64,000 nucleotides of DNA from Clostridiales bacterium (GCA_902362775.1 CABIXV010000002.1:63679-127678); one strand, 5' to 3'. Numbered from the stretch's first letter, positions 26,238-36,075 are shown. Notes: a model not told the origin generated them from the sequence alone. Program-made: numbers and translations.

Positions 26238-27421
26238 GAATCACCGAATCTCTCTCCCTAGCGCTGAAAAATATCGTGTCCAGTAAGACCCGGACCCTCC
26301 TCACCATGCTGGGCATCATCATCGGTGTGGCGGCGGTCATTGTCATCGTGGGCCTGGGAAACGGCCTGGAGGGCTATGTGGCCGACAGCTTTGCGGACAT
26401 GGGGACCAACACCCTCACCGTATCTGTCCAGTCCCGCGGAGCCACCCGGACTATGGAGGTAGAGGATATGTACCAGATCGTGGACCAAAATCCCGACTAT
26501 CTGGACCTGTGCTCCCCTACCGTGTCCATGATGGGGGTCAAGATCGGCACGGATCTCACCTCTACCTCCGCCACCGGGGTCAGTGAGGACTATTTCAGCA
26601 TCAAGGGCTACACGCTCTCCCAGGGCCGGGGGTTACAGTACAGCGACATCGCTTCCCGCTCCAAGGTCTGCGTAGTCGGAGCTTATGTCAACCAAGCCTA
26701 CTTCGGGGGCAGCGCCGTGGGCCAGACCCTGCGGGTCGGCGGACAGGCGCTGACCATCGTGGGAGTTCTGGACCAGCAGGCGGAAACCATGGAGGAGGGA
26801 GGAAGCGACGACTGCCTCTTCCTCCCCTACTCCACCGCCGCCCGTCTGGGGGGTGGACGGGTTTCCAGCTATGTCATCACCATGGTGGACGAGAATCTGA
26901 TGGACGCCAGCCAGTCTGCCCTGGAATCGGCCCTGCGCAGCTTTTTCGGCAGTGATGACTATTACACAGTCGTTACCATGTCCGAGCTGCTGGACTCCAT
27001 GACCAGTATGATCAATATTTTAGTGGGTGTGCTGGCTGGGATCGCCGCCATCTCCCTGGTGGTGGGAGGCATCGGCATTATGAATATTATGCTGGTATCC
27101 GTGACCGAGCGCACCCGTGAGATTGGCGTACGAAAATCTCTGGGGGCCAAGGAGCGGTATATTATGGAGCAGTTCGTCATCGAGGCGGCGGCCACCTCCG
27201 CTCTGGGAGGCGTCATCGGCATCGTTCTAGGCTATCTCCTGTCCGCGGGAGCCACGGTGGCGGTGGTCCGGCTGATGGGCGAGGCCCTCACCGTGTCCCC
27301 CACCCCCACGGCGGTATTGGCGGCCTTCGGCATCTCCGCTGGTATCGGCGTTTTGTTCGGTTACCTCCCGGCCAAGAAGGCCGCCCGCCTCAACCCCATT
27401 GACGCTCTGCACTACGACTAA
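26234..27421 (+). CDS. MacB-like ABC transporter permease (FtsX family)
   Basis: This 395-residue protein has the MacB layout: TM1 at about residues 19-42 (TLLTMLGIIIGVAAVIVIVGLG), an extracellular MacB periplasmic-core-like domain of about 230 residues, and three C-terminal TM helices (VLAGIAAISLVVGGIGIMNIML, ALGGVIGIVLGYLLSAG, AAFGISAGIGVLFGYLPA) with the family signature TERTREIGVRKSLGA between them. It forms a dimer with the ATPase and takes substrate from the membrane surface. Confidence 0.93.
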   Translation: MRITESLSLALKNIVSSKTRTLLTMLGIIIGVAAVIVIVGLGNGLEGYVADSFADMGTNTLTVSVQSRGATRTMEVEDMYQIVDQNPDYLDLCSPTVSMMGVKIGTDLTSTSATGVSEDYFSIKGYTLSQGRGLQYSDIASRSKVCVVGAYVNQAYFGGSAVGQTLRVGGQALTIVGVLDQQAETMEEGGSDDCLFLPYSTAARLGGGRVSSYVITMVDENLMDASQSALESALRSFFGSDDYYTVVTMSELLDSMTSMINILVGVLAGIAAISLVVGGIGIMNIMLVSVTERTREIGVRKSLGAKERYIMEQFVIEAAATSALGGVIGIVLGYLLSAGATVAVVRLMGEALTVSPTPTAVLAAFGISAGIGVLFGYLPAKKAARLNPIDALHYD

Positions 27422-27508
27422 ACCAGGGTGGAGCGTGAAGAACAGTATGGAAACAGCTTGTATATGGAGTCTCTTCACTCTCCACTCTCATCAAAAGGAG
27501 TTTTTACC

Positions 27509-29362
27509 ATGAAATTAACTCGCCTTCTCTCCACTCTGCTGGCCGCCTGCCTCTCCATGTCTCTGCTGTGCACCGGCTCCCTCGCGGTCAGCGACAGTGC
27601 GAAACTAGAGACCATCCAGGTGTTGGGCATCCTGTCCGGGGACGGCTCTGGCAATCTGAATCTGTCCAGTTCTGTCACCCGGGCCCAGTTCGTCACTATG
27701 ATGGTGGCCGCCTCCAGCTATAAGGATGCGGTGGGAAGTTACGGCAGCTCCCTGTTTAAAGACCTGAAGGGGGACCACTGGGCCAGCCCCTATGTGAAAG
27801 TGGCGGTGGAGCAGGGTTGGATGTCCGGTTATGTGGACGGCACCTTCCGCCCGGACCAGGGCATCACCTTGGAGGAGGGCTGCACAGCCCTTCTGCGCCT
27901 GCTGGGCTATGATTCCAGCACACTAACCGGGGCCTACCCCACGGCTCAGTTGTCCAAGGCCAGTGCTCTGGGGCTGCTGGACGACGTAGGCGCTGTCCAA
28001 GGTCAGCAGCTCACCCGGCAGGACTGCGTAGACCTGTTCTACAATGCACTCACCGCCCAGAACAGCGCCGGGACGATCTACGGCACCACACTGGGCTATA
28101 CTGTCACCAATGGACAGGTGGACTACTCGGCCCTGGTGACCGCAGATACCAAGGGCCCCTATGTGGCGGAGAGCGGTGCTCTCTCCCTCTCTTTTACCCC
28201 CTCGTCCGTATACTACAACGGGGCTCTCTCCTCTCTCTCCTCAGTCCAGCAGTATGACGTATACTACTATAACGCCAATATGAGAACTGTCTGGATCTAC
28301 CACGACCGGGTAACCGGAACGCTCACCGGCGTCTCCCCCAGCAAGAGCGCCCCCACCTCCGCCACCGTGGCCGGGGTGAGCTACGACATCGGCACTTCCG
28401 AGGCCACTTATCAGCTCTCCAGCCAGGGCTCCTTCCAGGAGGGCGATCTGGTCACCCTCCTGTTGGGCATGAACGGCGAGATCATATCTGTGCTGGACGC
28501 CCAGGAGAGCGAAGCGACCTATTATGGCAGTGTGGTATCCAGTGTCAAGGGGGCCTCCAGCTCCTCCACCAGTAGCTCCTCCACCACCAGCGCCCAGGTG
28601 ACCACCCAGGTAGCCTGTACCGACGGAGTCGTGCGCACCTTCTACCATAGTGGCTCCGCTTTAAATACAGGCCGTCTGGTCACGGTGTCAGTCACTCAAT
28701 CCGGGACCAAGGTGACTTCTCTGTCCAACAAAAAGTTGGAGGGGAGCGTGAGCAAGGACGGCAGCAGCTTCGCTGGCCACGACTTCGCGGACGGAGTCCA
28801 GATCCTGGACACCGACGAAAATGGCGGCTACGCCCGTATCTACCCCTCCCGCCTGGCGAGCGCCAAACTGTCTGGTGACGACGTGCGCTACTACAGCCTG
28901 GACGCCAATGGAGATATCGACCGCCTGGTCCTCCATGAGGTCACTGGAGATACCTGGGAGTATGTCTATGTGAGCAGTGTAGTAAACAACTCCTCTGACA
29001 TGAATATCTCCGCCTCCTACACCTATGTCCAGGATGGGCAGACCCAGACGCTGAACAGCAGTAAGCTTTACAGCGTCAAGAGCGGCGGCGCGGCCATGAT
29101 CTATGAGGACGGCCAGGTGAGCTCCATGCGGCAGTTGTCCTCTGAAACGTTGGACAGCGTGTCCTCCCTGTCCGCCATGGCCGGCAATCAGGAATATGCC
29201 CTGGCAGAGGATGTTCAGGTCCTGCTTCGGGACGGCTCAAAATACTATCAGACATCCCTGTCCCAGATCAACGGCGAAGGTTACCGGCTCACCGGCTGGT
29301 ACGACAACCTGGGCTGTCCCGCCGGAGAGCGCATCCGCATTATCGTGGCTACTCCCCGCTGA
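27509..29362 (+). CDS. SLH-domain surface protein, N-terminal SLH repeats
   Basis: The 617-residue protein has a signal peptide (about residues 1-25) and SLH repeats at its N-terminus (about 30-200, including SSLFKDLKGDHWASPYVKVAVEQGWMSGYVDGTFRPDQGITL), which would bind secondary cell-wall polymer. The remainder is Ser/Thr/Tyr-rich with no enzyme motif; a serine-threonine run near residue 350 may be glycosylated. Start at 27509 follows AAAAGGAG. It lies 87 bases after the export permease with no terminator between, so it may be exported or assembled with help of that system. A role as S-layer component is an inference. Confidence 0.85.
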   Translation: MKLTRLLSTLLAACLSMSLLCTGSLAVSDSAKLETIQVLGILSGDGSGNLNLSSSVTRAQFVTMMVAASSYKDAVGSYGSSLFKDLKGDHWASPYVKVAVEQGWMSGYVDGTFRPDQGITLEEGCTALLRLLGYDSSTLTGAYPTAQLSKASALGLLDDVGAVQGQQLTRQDCVDLFYNALTAQNSAGTIYGTTLGYTVTNGQVDYSALVTADTKGPYVAESGALSLSFTPSSVYYNGALSSLSSVQQYDVYYYNANMRTVWIYHDRVTGTLTGVSPSKSAPTSATVAGVSYDIGTSEATYQLSSQGSFQEGDLVTLLLGMNGEIISVLDAQESEATYYGSVVSSVKGASSSSTSSSSTTSAQVTTQVACTDGVVRTFYHSGSALNTGRLVTVSVTQSGTKVTSLSNKKLEGSVSKDGSSFAGHDFADGVQILDTDENGGYARIYPSRLASAKLSGDDVRYYSLDANGDIDRLVLHEVTGDTWEYVYVSSVVNNSSDMNISASYTYVQDGQTQTLNSSKLYSVKSGGAAMIYEDGQVSSMRQLSSETLDSVSSLSAMAGNQEYALAEDVQVLLRDGSKYYQTSLSQINGEGYRLTGWYDNLGCPAGERIRIIVATPR

Positions 29363-29386
29363 CCTCCCTCTTCTTTATACGAAAAT

Positions 29387-29417
29387 GGCCGGGCAGGATA
29401 AAATCTCCTGCCCGGCC
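29387..29417. terminator. Bidirectional terminator between two convergent SLH genes
   Basis: A perfect 12-base-pair stem (GGCCGGGCAGGA arm, 7-base loop) has T-rich sequence on its plus-strand side and AAAA on the other, so it can serve both the gene ending at 29362 and the minus-strand gene ending at 29436. Confidence 0.85.
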
Positions 29418-29435
29418 GGTTCTTTTCTGTTCACG

Positions 29436-32400
29436 TCACCGCAGCATCAGGGCAACCAGTTGACGGAGCATCACAGCCGCCTCGGCTCTGGTGGCGGTGC
29501 CTCCAGGGGCCAGTGTCCCGTCCGGACGTCCGCTTAGGATGCCGCTGTCCACTGCCCAGGCCACCGCCTCCCGTGCCCAAGCGGACACGGAGCCGCTGTC
29601 CGTAAAACTGGTCAGCGTATCCCGCCCGCTGGTGACCATATCCAGTGTTTCAGCATAACGGAACAGCATCAGGGCGAGCTGTTCTCGGGTAACGGGGTCG
29701 TCCGGTCCGAAACGGCCGTCGCCATAACCGGAAATGATGTTCTCCCCAGCGGCCCAGGAGATGCCTTGGGCGTACCAGGCTCCCTCCGCCACATCGGCAA
29801 AGGGAAGGTCCGCTGTTTTTTTCTCTGGCTCCTCCAACTGGAAGAGGACCGTGGCCAGCATCCCCCGGCTCAAGGTCTGCCCAGGGGCGAACTGGTCCTC
29901 GCTCACGCCGGAGAACAGCCCACGGCCCGCCACGAAGTCCACCGCCGAGCTGTACCAAACTCCGTCCGCCACGTCGGAGAAGGCGCTCTCATAGTCCACC
30001 AGCTTCACAGTGGCCCCCTCCTCCAACAGGAAGACGGCCTTTCCATCGCTGACCAGGGACTTCTTCACCACTTCCTCCCTGCCGTCAGCGTGGACGATGA
30101 CCACCAGCTTGTTTTCCTCCGCCTGATCAATGACCACCCTCTGGAGGCCCTCGCTGTCTTCGGGGAGGGTGACGGTGTAGGTGCCGTCAGACTTATTTTC
30201 CTCCACCTCAACGGAAGTCTGGCCCGATTCCCCCTTCCCGCCGGAAGCTCCGCCGCTTGAGGGGCGGTGGTAATCCGGGTCCACTTTGCTGGCGTCCTCG
30301 GTGTAAAACACCTGGATCTCATCCCCGCTGTGGAGGGAGCAGCTCCCCATGTACACGTCGGGAAATTCTCCGTTTACCAGGTACATCCAGCCGGAGTCCT
30401 CGCCATGCTCCTTCTCCCGCAGGGAACCCCGAGGGCCGGAGATGGACACGATGTAGGTGCCGCGGCTTCGCTCCGCCGTGTAGCCGTACTCATCCAGCAT
30501 CTCGGTGAACACATCGTAGACTGTGTAGGTCTCGCTCAGTCCACTCAGGGCAGTAGTTCCGATCCACTCCTCGCCATCCAAGCCGGACAGGGAGAAAGTG
30601 ACGTTGTCGATGGTGTCCACCACTGCTGTGGTGCTGGTGGGGTCCGCGGTGCCCCGAACCAGCAGCTTCAGGCCGGGCAGGACGGCCTCATTTACCGCCG
30701 CTCTGGCGGCAAACGCGGCGACGGCCTGGGAGGTATCTGCGGTGACCTCCTGGTAATACAGGTCGGCCAGTTCAGAATACTTCGCATATTTCACGGTATC
30801 AATCTGGTAGAGTTCACCATATTTACCCAGCGCTTCGCTGGACAGATAGCTGGTGATGACGACGTTCTTGGGTTCTTCCTGCCGGGTAACCAACAGGTTC
30901 TCGTGGCTGATGACATTGGGGTTGCTGGATTTGAACAGCCGCCAGGCCTCCAGTTCCTCCCACCCCTCGATGGGGGTGGGGACGATGCCATAGCCCTTCA
31001 TGTCCTTCATATCCCGGACCCAGACCAACTCGCCGTTCTCCTCATAGACCTCCTGGAAGGGGGACAGGTCGGTGGTAATGTTGTCGATGGCCTCGTTCTC
31101 TCCCCGTATGCCGTTGAAGTAGTTGGCCTTGACCTTCTCCATCAGCGCCAGCTCGTCATCGATCTCCTTCTGTGTCAGGGCGGGGACCTCGATGGTAAAG
31201 GACCGGGCGGCGGTGACGCTGGTTTCGTCGTCGTGCAGAGTGACCGTTATGATGACCTTCGCCGGCTCCTCCCCCACTCCGGGGCGGTACACCCAGAGCC
31301 GGGCGGCATTGTTCACACCCGGAGACTGGATGACCTCCTCGTGATCGCTGGACAGGGTGACAGGCATATACTTTCCGTCTACGCCGAAGTCCCGTGTGGT
31401 GGGCAGCTGGATATCGTTGATGGCTGTGTAGACGCCATCCTCGTCCGGAACCAGCCTCTCGCCGGTCAGGGCGTCGGAGAGGCCCTTAGCCGCGAAGCCC
31501 TGGTCCAGTTTGGTTAGCAGCTCCTGTTCGATTTCGGCATACTGATCCCCGTCCATAGCTGGAACGGTCACTTCAAATGTATTGACAAGTTCAATGGGGG
31601 CTTCCTCGCCAATGACATCGTTGGTATACTGGAACGTAAATTTGGCCGTGAGGATAACGGTCTGATCTTCCTCCCCGCGGCGTACCACACCTACATAGGG
31701 GTTAAAGAGCGTGTCGGCAGTATTCTGGTTTTCTCTGCTGATGGAGATAGCTTCCTCGTTGTCAGACTCCCAGGATATCTGGGTCCAGTATTTCTTGTCC
31801 ACCACCTTGGGCAGGGTGAGGTTTTCGGTGACAGCCAAGCCGTCTCCGCCTCCGATGGAGGAAAGGGTGACCTGGCTCATGATCTCCTCGCTCATAGCCG
31901 CCCTGACCTTGGCTGCATCCCAGTAAAGGATAACCGGCACATCGGAGAGCGTGGCGGCCGCCCCATCCTTCTCCAGCGTAAAGGCCACCTTGCAGCTTCC
32001 AAATTTGACGGCCGGAACCGTATTGGGGTCCTTATAAAAATAAGTGATGTCGCCGTTATCGCCAATACCTGCCCCTCCGTAGACTTCGGTGACAGACGCG
32101 ACGGAGACGGTGATGTCATCAAAGCCCTTCTCCGCCAAATCGGCCAACACCATGCGGTTGAGGTTGGTGTCCGTGTCGTAGACCGGGCAGAGCCTGTAAT
32201 CGTCGCTCAGGGCGGTAATGGCGTGCTGCAGTTCATTTTGTTTGTCCTCATCTGCGGCGGTGTCGGACCAAACTACAATTTTGTACAACGTATTGTAGAA
32301 AGCATCGTTGTATGTATATTTTGCAGACAGAGTTACAGTCACCGTCCCCTGAGTTGGGCGGATGACGGTACCGTCTGCCGCGATCACATCATTAAACCCG

Positions 32401-34067
32401 CCCCACTGGATCTGGGCAGTAATCCCGTTTTCTGTGACCACAGCGGGAAACTCCAGCTTGGTATCCTCTTTGATCTCGTCAGGCAGTCTATTTTCCTGAT
32501 AGGCCACCGGGTACAGCTTGCCGTGGTCGGCAGTACGGACGGTTGCCTGGTGATCCTGGCAGCTGTGAATCACCCTGCCGCCGCAGGTGATCTCAACCCC
32601 GATTTTATATTTCTGGTCTTCTGCTCCAAAATCATCTTCCGAAATGGTATAGGTGGCTTCCGTGGCCCCGGCGATTGGATGAGAGGTGGGATATGCGGCC
32701 ATAGGCTCATACTTGTACCACTGATATTTTATCTCCAGTCCGGGATACTGTTCCGGGGAATAGGTGCCGCCGCCCTCGATGTTAAGGGCAGCTTCTACCG
32801 TCTGCCCTACGGCCACCGCGCCGGGCTGACTTATATTTTGAATGGTGACAGTTGTAAAATGCGGGATCACCGTCAGGGTATAGTCATCTGTGTACTCCTC
32901 CCCATCGTAGGTCACCGTGGCTGTTACATTCACCACGCCGCCCTTGCCGGCGGTGACCACATAGCCTTTCACATCGCTGTCCTGGGTGGTTTCCACCCAT
33001 GCGGCCGCCCCTTCATTGCTGGCGGAAAAGCTCCACTGGACCTCTGGGGTCTCGTCCCCCATATTCTGATAGTCTACATAGAGAATGGTATCATTTTTGT
33101 CGCCGCCGCCCGTCTGTACCCAAATTGTATCGCCGTTGGTAGAGCGGATGGAAATACTGGGCTCGGGGGGCTTGGGAGTATTCCCAGCCTGCCAGACGAG
33201 GATTACATTACCCTCTGCATCGGTGGTGAAGGCATCGCCCAGCAGAGAAGCGTCGATTGGAAGATCAGAGTTGTCAAAGCAGTTGAACAGTTCGCCGTTG
33301 AAGCCGCTGATGGCATCCGATGTGGTAAAGCAGTTGCGAATCGGGGTAGTTGAATATACCTGCCCGACGATACCCCCGGCCCTGTTGGAACCGGAGATTG
33401 TGCCGGTGCTATAGCAATTTTCAATGCTTGTCCCATTGGCGGAGCAATAGCCTAGAATGCCCGCCGCCGCGCCGCCTCTGATGTCTGCGGTGTTGGCACA
33501 GCCTGAGACGCACACAGATCCGCTGTTGACCCGCCCAATGATGCCGCCGGCCCCCGCATTTACTCCGGTCTTGGAAGACTGGACGCTACCAGAAAAGGAG
33601 CATCGCTCGATGGTGACAGTGCCGCTGGTCTTGCCAACAATGCCGCCAACATAACCACTCTTGGTTGCTGACACCGTTCCTTCAACCTTCAGATTTTTAA
33701 TCGTCGCGCTGTTCACGGTGCCGAACAGTCCAACGCCGTTCGTGCTGCTGTCGTTGATGGACAGTCCGCTGATAGTGTGTCCAGCTCCGTCAAAGGTACC
33801 GGCGTAGGCGCTGGTGACATAGCCATTTTGCGGATTAAACGGTATCCATTCCTCATTTTCCAAATCAATGTCAGCCGTCAGCACAGCGGAGAGAGTTCGC
33901 TCCCCGCCATTGACCCGATCCCGGAACGCTTTTAGCTCCTCCGCAGAACTAATGTTTACAGGATCGTCCACAGCATTTTCTGCCGCCCACGCCGTCCCCG
34001 GCAGCAGGCCCAGCGCCATGACCAGGGTGAGTAGCAGGCTCAAGGCCCTTGTCCTTATTTTCCTCAT
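29436..34067 (-). CDS. S-layer-anchored protein with GLUG repeats, aBig domains and transcobalamin-like C-terminal (DUF4430) domain
   Basis: This 1543-residue exported protein has, in order, a signal peptide (about 1-29), a GLUG-type beta-helix (about 45-270, with repeated GGIVGKT/GGIIGRV turns), several bacterial Ig-like domains of the aBig type (about 330-1120), a DUF4430 domain (about 1150-1250, with SGWMYLVNGEFPDVYMG), a linker and three SLH repeats (about 1360-1540). DUF4430 is the fold of the transcobalamin/intrinsic factor C-terminal domain, so corrinoid binding at the cell surface is plausible. A cobalamin riboswitch lies in its leader, which supports that role strongly. GGAGGA precedes the ATG at 34067. 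Direct ligand binding is inferred. Confidence 0.85.
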   Translation of the reverse strand: MRKIRTRALSLLLTLVMALGLLPGTAWAAENAVDDPVNISSAEELKAFRDRVNGGERTLSAVLTADIDLENEEWIPFNPQNGYVTSAYAGTFDGAGHTISGLSINDSSTNGVGLFGTVNSATIKNLKVEGTVSATKSGYVGGIVGKTSGTVTIERCSFSGSVQSSKTGVNAGAGGIIGRVNSGSVCVSGCANTADIRGGAAAGILGYCSANGTSIENCYSTGTISGSNRAGGIVGQVYSTTPIRNCFTTSDAISGFNGELFNCFDNSDLPIDASLLGDAFTTDAEGNVILVWQAGNTPKPPEPSISIRSTNGDTIWVQTGGGDKNDTILYVDYQNMGDETPEVQWSFSASNEGAAAWVETTQDSDVKGYVVTAGKGGVVNVTATVTYDGEEYTDDYTLTVIPHFTTVTIQNISQPGAVAVGQTVEAALNIEGGGTYSPEQYPGLEIKYQWYKYEPMAAYPTSHPIAGATEATYTISEDDFGAEDQKYKIGVEITCGGRVIHSCQDHQATVRTADHGKLYPVAYQENRLPDEIKEDTKLEFPAVVTENGITAQIQWGGFNDVIAADGTVIRPTQGTVTVTLSAKYTYNDAFYNTLYKIVVWSDTAADEDKQNELQHAITALSDDYRLCPVYDTDTNLNRMVLADLAEKGFDDITVSVASVTEVYGGAGIGDNGDITYFYKDPNTVPAVKFGSCKVAFTLEKDGAAATLSDVPVILYWDAAKVRAAMSEEIMSQVTLSSIGGGDGLAVTENLTLPKVVDKKYWTQISWESDNEEAISISRENQNTADTLFNPYVGVVRRGEEDQTVILTAKFTFQYTNDVIGEEAPIELVNTFEVTVPAMDGDQYAEIEQELLTKLDQGFAAKGLSDALTGERLVPDEDGVYTAINDIQLPTTRDFGVDGKYMPVTLSSDHEEVIQSPGVNNAARLWVYRPGVGEEPAKVIITVTLHDDETSVTAARSFTIEVPALTQKEIDDELALMEKVKANYFNGIRGENEAIDNITTDLSPFQEVYEENGELVWVRDMKDMKGYGIVPTPIEGWEELEAWRLFKSSNPNVISHENLLVTRQEEPKNVVITSYLSSEALGKYGELYQIDTVKYAKYSELADLYYQEVTADTSQAVAAFAARAAVNEAVLPGLKLLVRGTADPTSTTAVVDTIDNVTFSLSGLDGEEWIGTTALSGLSETYTVYDVFTEMLDEYGYTAERSRGTYIVSISGPRGSLREKEHGEDSGWMYLVNGEFPDVYMGSCSLHSGDEIQVFYTEDASKVDPDYHRPSSGGASGGKGESGQTSVEVEENKSDGTYTVTLPEDSEGLQRVVIDQAEENKLVVIVHADGREEVVKKSLVSDGKAVFLLEEGATVKLVDYESAFSDVADGVWYSSAVDFVAGRGLFSGVSEDQFAPGQTLSRGMLATVLFQLEEPEKKTADLPFADVAEGAWYAQGISWAAGENIISGYGDGRFGPDDPVTREQLALMLFRYAETLDMVTSGRDTLTSFTDSGSVSAWAREAVAWAVDSGILSGRPDGTLAPGGTATRAEAAVMLRQLVALMLR

Positions 34068-34108
34068 CAAATCTCCTCCATTTCTCTCATTCAAAACTCA
34101 AATAATAT

Positions 34109-34150
34109 AAAAAACGGCCGCGGCAGACCATAACAGGCCTGCCGCGGCCG
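34109..34150 (-). terminator. Expression-platform terminator of the cobalamin riboswitch
   Basis: A perfect 12-base-pair stem (CGGCCGCGGCAG with CTGCCGCGGCCG, 34115-34150) is followed on the minus strand by TTTTTTATATT. It lies between the B12 box and the gene start, as expected for ligand-induced termination. Confidence 0.88.
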
Positions 34151-34194
34151 ACTTTTCCCGCGGTGCATTTGGGCATACCAATGCCCTGTCATAT

Positions 34195-34394
34195 AAACAC
34201 CATAGGTCTTCCGGCTTGTGGGGTGTGGAGCACCGCTCCGCGCCTGTCGCTCCGCCTTCTCAGGATCGCTCCCAATGACCGGCTCACGCCATGAACGACA
34301 GCCTCCCCCGCATACGGCAACGGGTATTGCTCCGGGTTCTCACCGGATTCCCTCATCCCCGCCTCTGCCCAAAGCAGACACGAGGTCATGATGC
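34195..34394 (-). promoter_or_regulatory. Cobalamin riboswitch
   Basis: Read on the minus strand, the leader contains the conserved core GGGAATCCGGTGAGAA-CCCGG and CCGTTGCCGT, followed about 80 bases later by a B12 box variant (AGCCGGAAGACCTATGG, near 34218-34202). A small GGGCAT/ATGCCC hairpin and the terminator at 34109-34150 come next. Size and order match the adenosylcobalamin-type family. It controls the DUF4430/SLH gene; high cobalamin should stop transcription. A covariance-model search would settle its class. Confidence 0.87.
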
Positions 34395-34404
34395 TTTTTT
34401 TGTC

Positions 34405-34433
34405 ATTATAAAATGATGTTCCGTCCTTGTCAA
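34405..34433 (-). promoter_or_regulatory. Promoter of the riboswitch-controlled SLH gene
   Basis: A perfect TTGACA (34433-34428) and a perfect TATAAT (34410-34405) with a 17-base spacer place the transcript start at about 34398, immediately before the riboswitch. Confidence 0.9.
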
Positions 34434-34471
34434 TCCGAATTCCGTTCTGCCTCTTTGCCCAGACTATTATT

Positions 34472-35890
34472 TTACAAAAATCTCCGCAACGGGATGGTAA
34501 GTACCCGCAGGACCAGATAGAACGCCTTTTTCCCAAAGCTCAACTCCTTCGGCACATACTTTTCCCCATACTGATACTCTCCGTCCTCTCTCATTGTCTT
34601 ACTGTACGTCTGATCGCGCTCGGCCTCTTCCCGAATCATCCGGTTCAATTTGGGAGAATCCACCACCAGCATCAGCTCCGTATCCTGATAGGTGCTTCTC
34701 ATATCCATATTGTACGACCCGACTACGCTGAGTCTGTCGTCAATTACCATAGCCTTTGTATGGCAGGAATGTTCCCCCATATACTCATAGACCTGTACGC
34801 CCGTATCCCAGATTTTCCGCCGTTGGTTCAGATAGTCGGTACATCCCCAGGGATTTGCGCCACTGGCTACATCGTTTGTAATAATCTGAATCTCTGTGCC
34901 CCCCGAGGTCAGCCGCTCCAGATCATGATACATCTCCCGCCCACAAATAATATAAGGGGTATAAACGATCACCTGTTTCCCCTGAGACATCAGCCGGTTG
35001 AGAGAATACCACATCCAGGGCTCCTTATTTTCCGCCTGGATCGGATTTGTCAAAAGGCTGATCCGCCCGGTTTCAAATGTACGCTCCCTCCAGTCCATGG
35101 GGACAAATAATTCTGGCTCTGCCGCCCTCATGGCCCGCTCCCGACTGCGTAACGACTCCTCCTCTCGCTGCCGGTCTTCTTCTCCAAGGCGGCCCTGAAA
35201 CAGTCTGCTGTCCGGAAGCGCCCAAACCGACTCAAAATAGTTCACCAGCTGATACAGCGAGGCCTCTGGATCCTGTCCAGACCGCATCACAAGAAGCTCC
35301 CGGTCGATGTTCGGCTTGACAGAGGGCTGCTCTCCCAAAAACAGATCCGTTGTATTTCTGCCGCCCAGAAGGTAGACCTTTCGATCTACGATCAAATATT
35401 TATCGTGGAGCCGCGCCTGCAGCTTCCAGGGCTGGAGCAAGTCAATCGGATTATAAATTTTCAGTTCCACGTTTTTGTGGCCGGCCAGCGCCTTGAATAC
35501 CGGATCCTTCTTCACATCCAAAAAACCGCTGGCGCCGTCCACCAGCACACGGACCTGAACTCCTCTTTCCGCGGCACAGAAAAGGGCCGAGACCATGTCT
35601 GTCCCGCTGCTGTCCCCATTGAAATCGAAGGTCGAGAGGATGATCTCCTCCTCCGCGTTTCCAATCAGATTCATCCGGCAGAACAGTGCATCCTTATTGT
35701 TGTCAATATAGGCCGCCCGCTCCGGGCCGACGCCTGTCCCATAAAATCGGCGGTCTTCAAAAGCAGCTCGATACTCTGGTGAAACCTCCTTATGCTCTAT
35801 GTACGGCACCACCACGGCCAGTATATACAGCAGAATCAGCAGAAACGGAAGCGCTTTTAGACAACAACGCAATACGGAGCTTTTCACCAT
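34472..35890 (-). CDS. Phospholipase D / cardiolipin synthase-like membrane protein
   Basis: This protein of 472 residues has one N-terminal TM (about residues 12-32) and two HKD catalytic motifs of the phospholipase D superfamily: HDKYLIVDRKVYLLGGRN (about 181) and HTKAMVIDDRLSVVGSYN (about 384). Both His/Lys/Asp sets are intact. The family includes cardiolipin synthases and other phosphatidyltransferases; the single TM rather than two points to a divergent member. The ATG at 35890 follows GGAGAAAGG. It has a promoter of its own and no terminator before the riboswitch promoter, so read-through into the riboswitch is possible. Confidence 0.85.
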   Translation of the reverse strand: MVKSSVLRCCLKALPFLLILLYILAVVVPYIEHKEVSPEYRAAFEDRRFYGTGVGPERAAYIDNNKDALFCRMNLIGNAEEEIILSTFDFNGDSSGTDMVSALFCAAERGVQVRVLVDGASGFLDVKKDPVFKALAGHKNVELKIYNPIDLLQPWKLQARLHDKYLIVDRKVYLLGGRNTTDLFLGEQPSVKPNIDRELLVMRSGQDPEASLYQLVNYFESVWALPDSRLFQGRLGEEDRQREEESLRSRERAMRAAEPELFVPMDWRERTFETGRISLLTNPIQAENKEPWMWYSLNRLMSQGKQVIVYTPYIICGREMYHDLERLTSGGTEIQIITNDVASGANPWGCTDYLNQRRKIWDTGVQVYEYMGEHSCHTKAMVIDDRLSVVGSYNMDMRSTYQDTELMLVVDSPKLNRMIREEAERDQTYSKTMREDGEYQYGEKYVPKELSFGKKAFYLVLRVLTIPLRRFL

Positions 35891-35949
35891 ACTAGTTCCT
35901 TTCTCCAAGCCACTTTAAGCTACTATCTTTCTCCTGGGATGTAGACAGT

Positions 35950-35978
35950 ACTATATCAACAAACCATATATCCCGCAA
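35950..35978 (-). promoter_or_regulatory. Promoter of the phospholipase D-like gene
   Basis: TTGCGG (35978-35973) and TATAGT (35955-35950) are 17 bases apart on the minus strand, about 55 bases before the gene start. Confidence 0.6.
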
Positions 35979-36075
35979 GGGGAAAACCTCCGTTTTTACA
36001 GAAATGTCATACTTTTTGTCGAAGACGCTCTGTTATTCCGGGAATCCTTGTTAGGCATCCGCCGTCAAAAACTAA

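Noticed and set aside
30267..31517. Open frame of 416 codons on the plus strand
   Set aside because: It is antisense to the DUF4430/SLH gene and shows no family features.
32223..33353. Open frame of 376 codons on the plus strand
   Set aside because: Antisense to the same SLH gene, with no start signal or motif.
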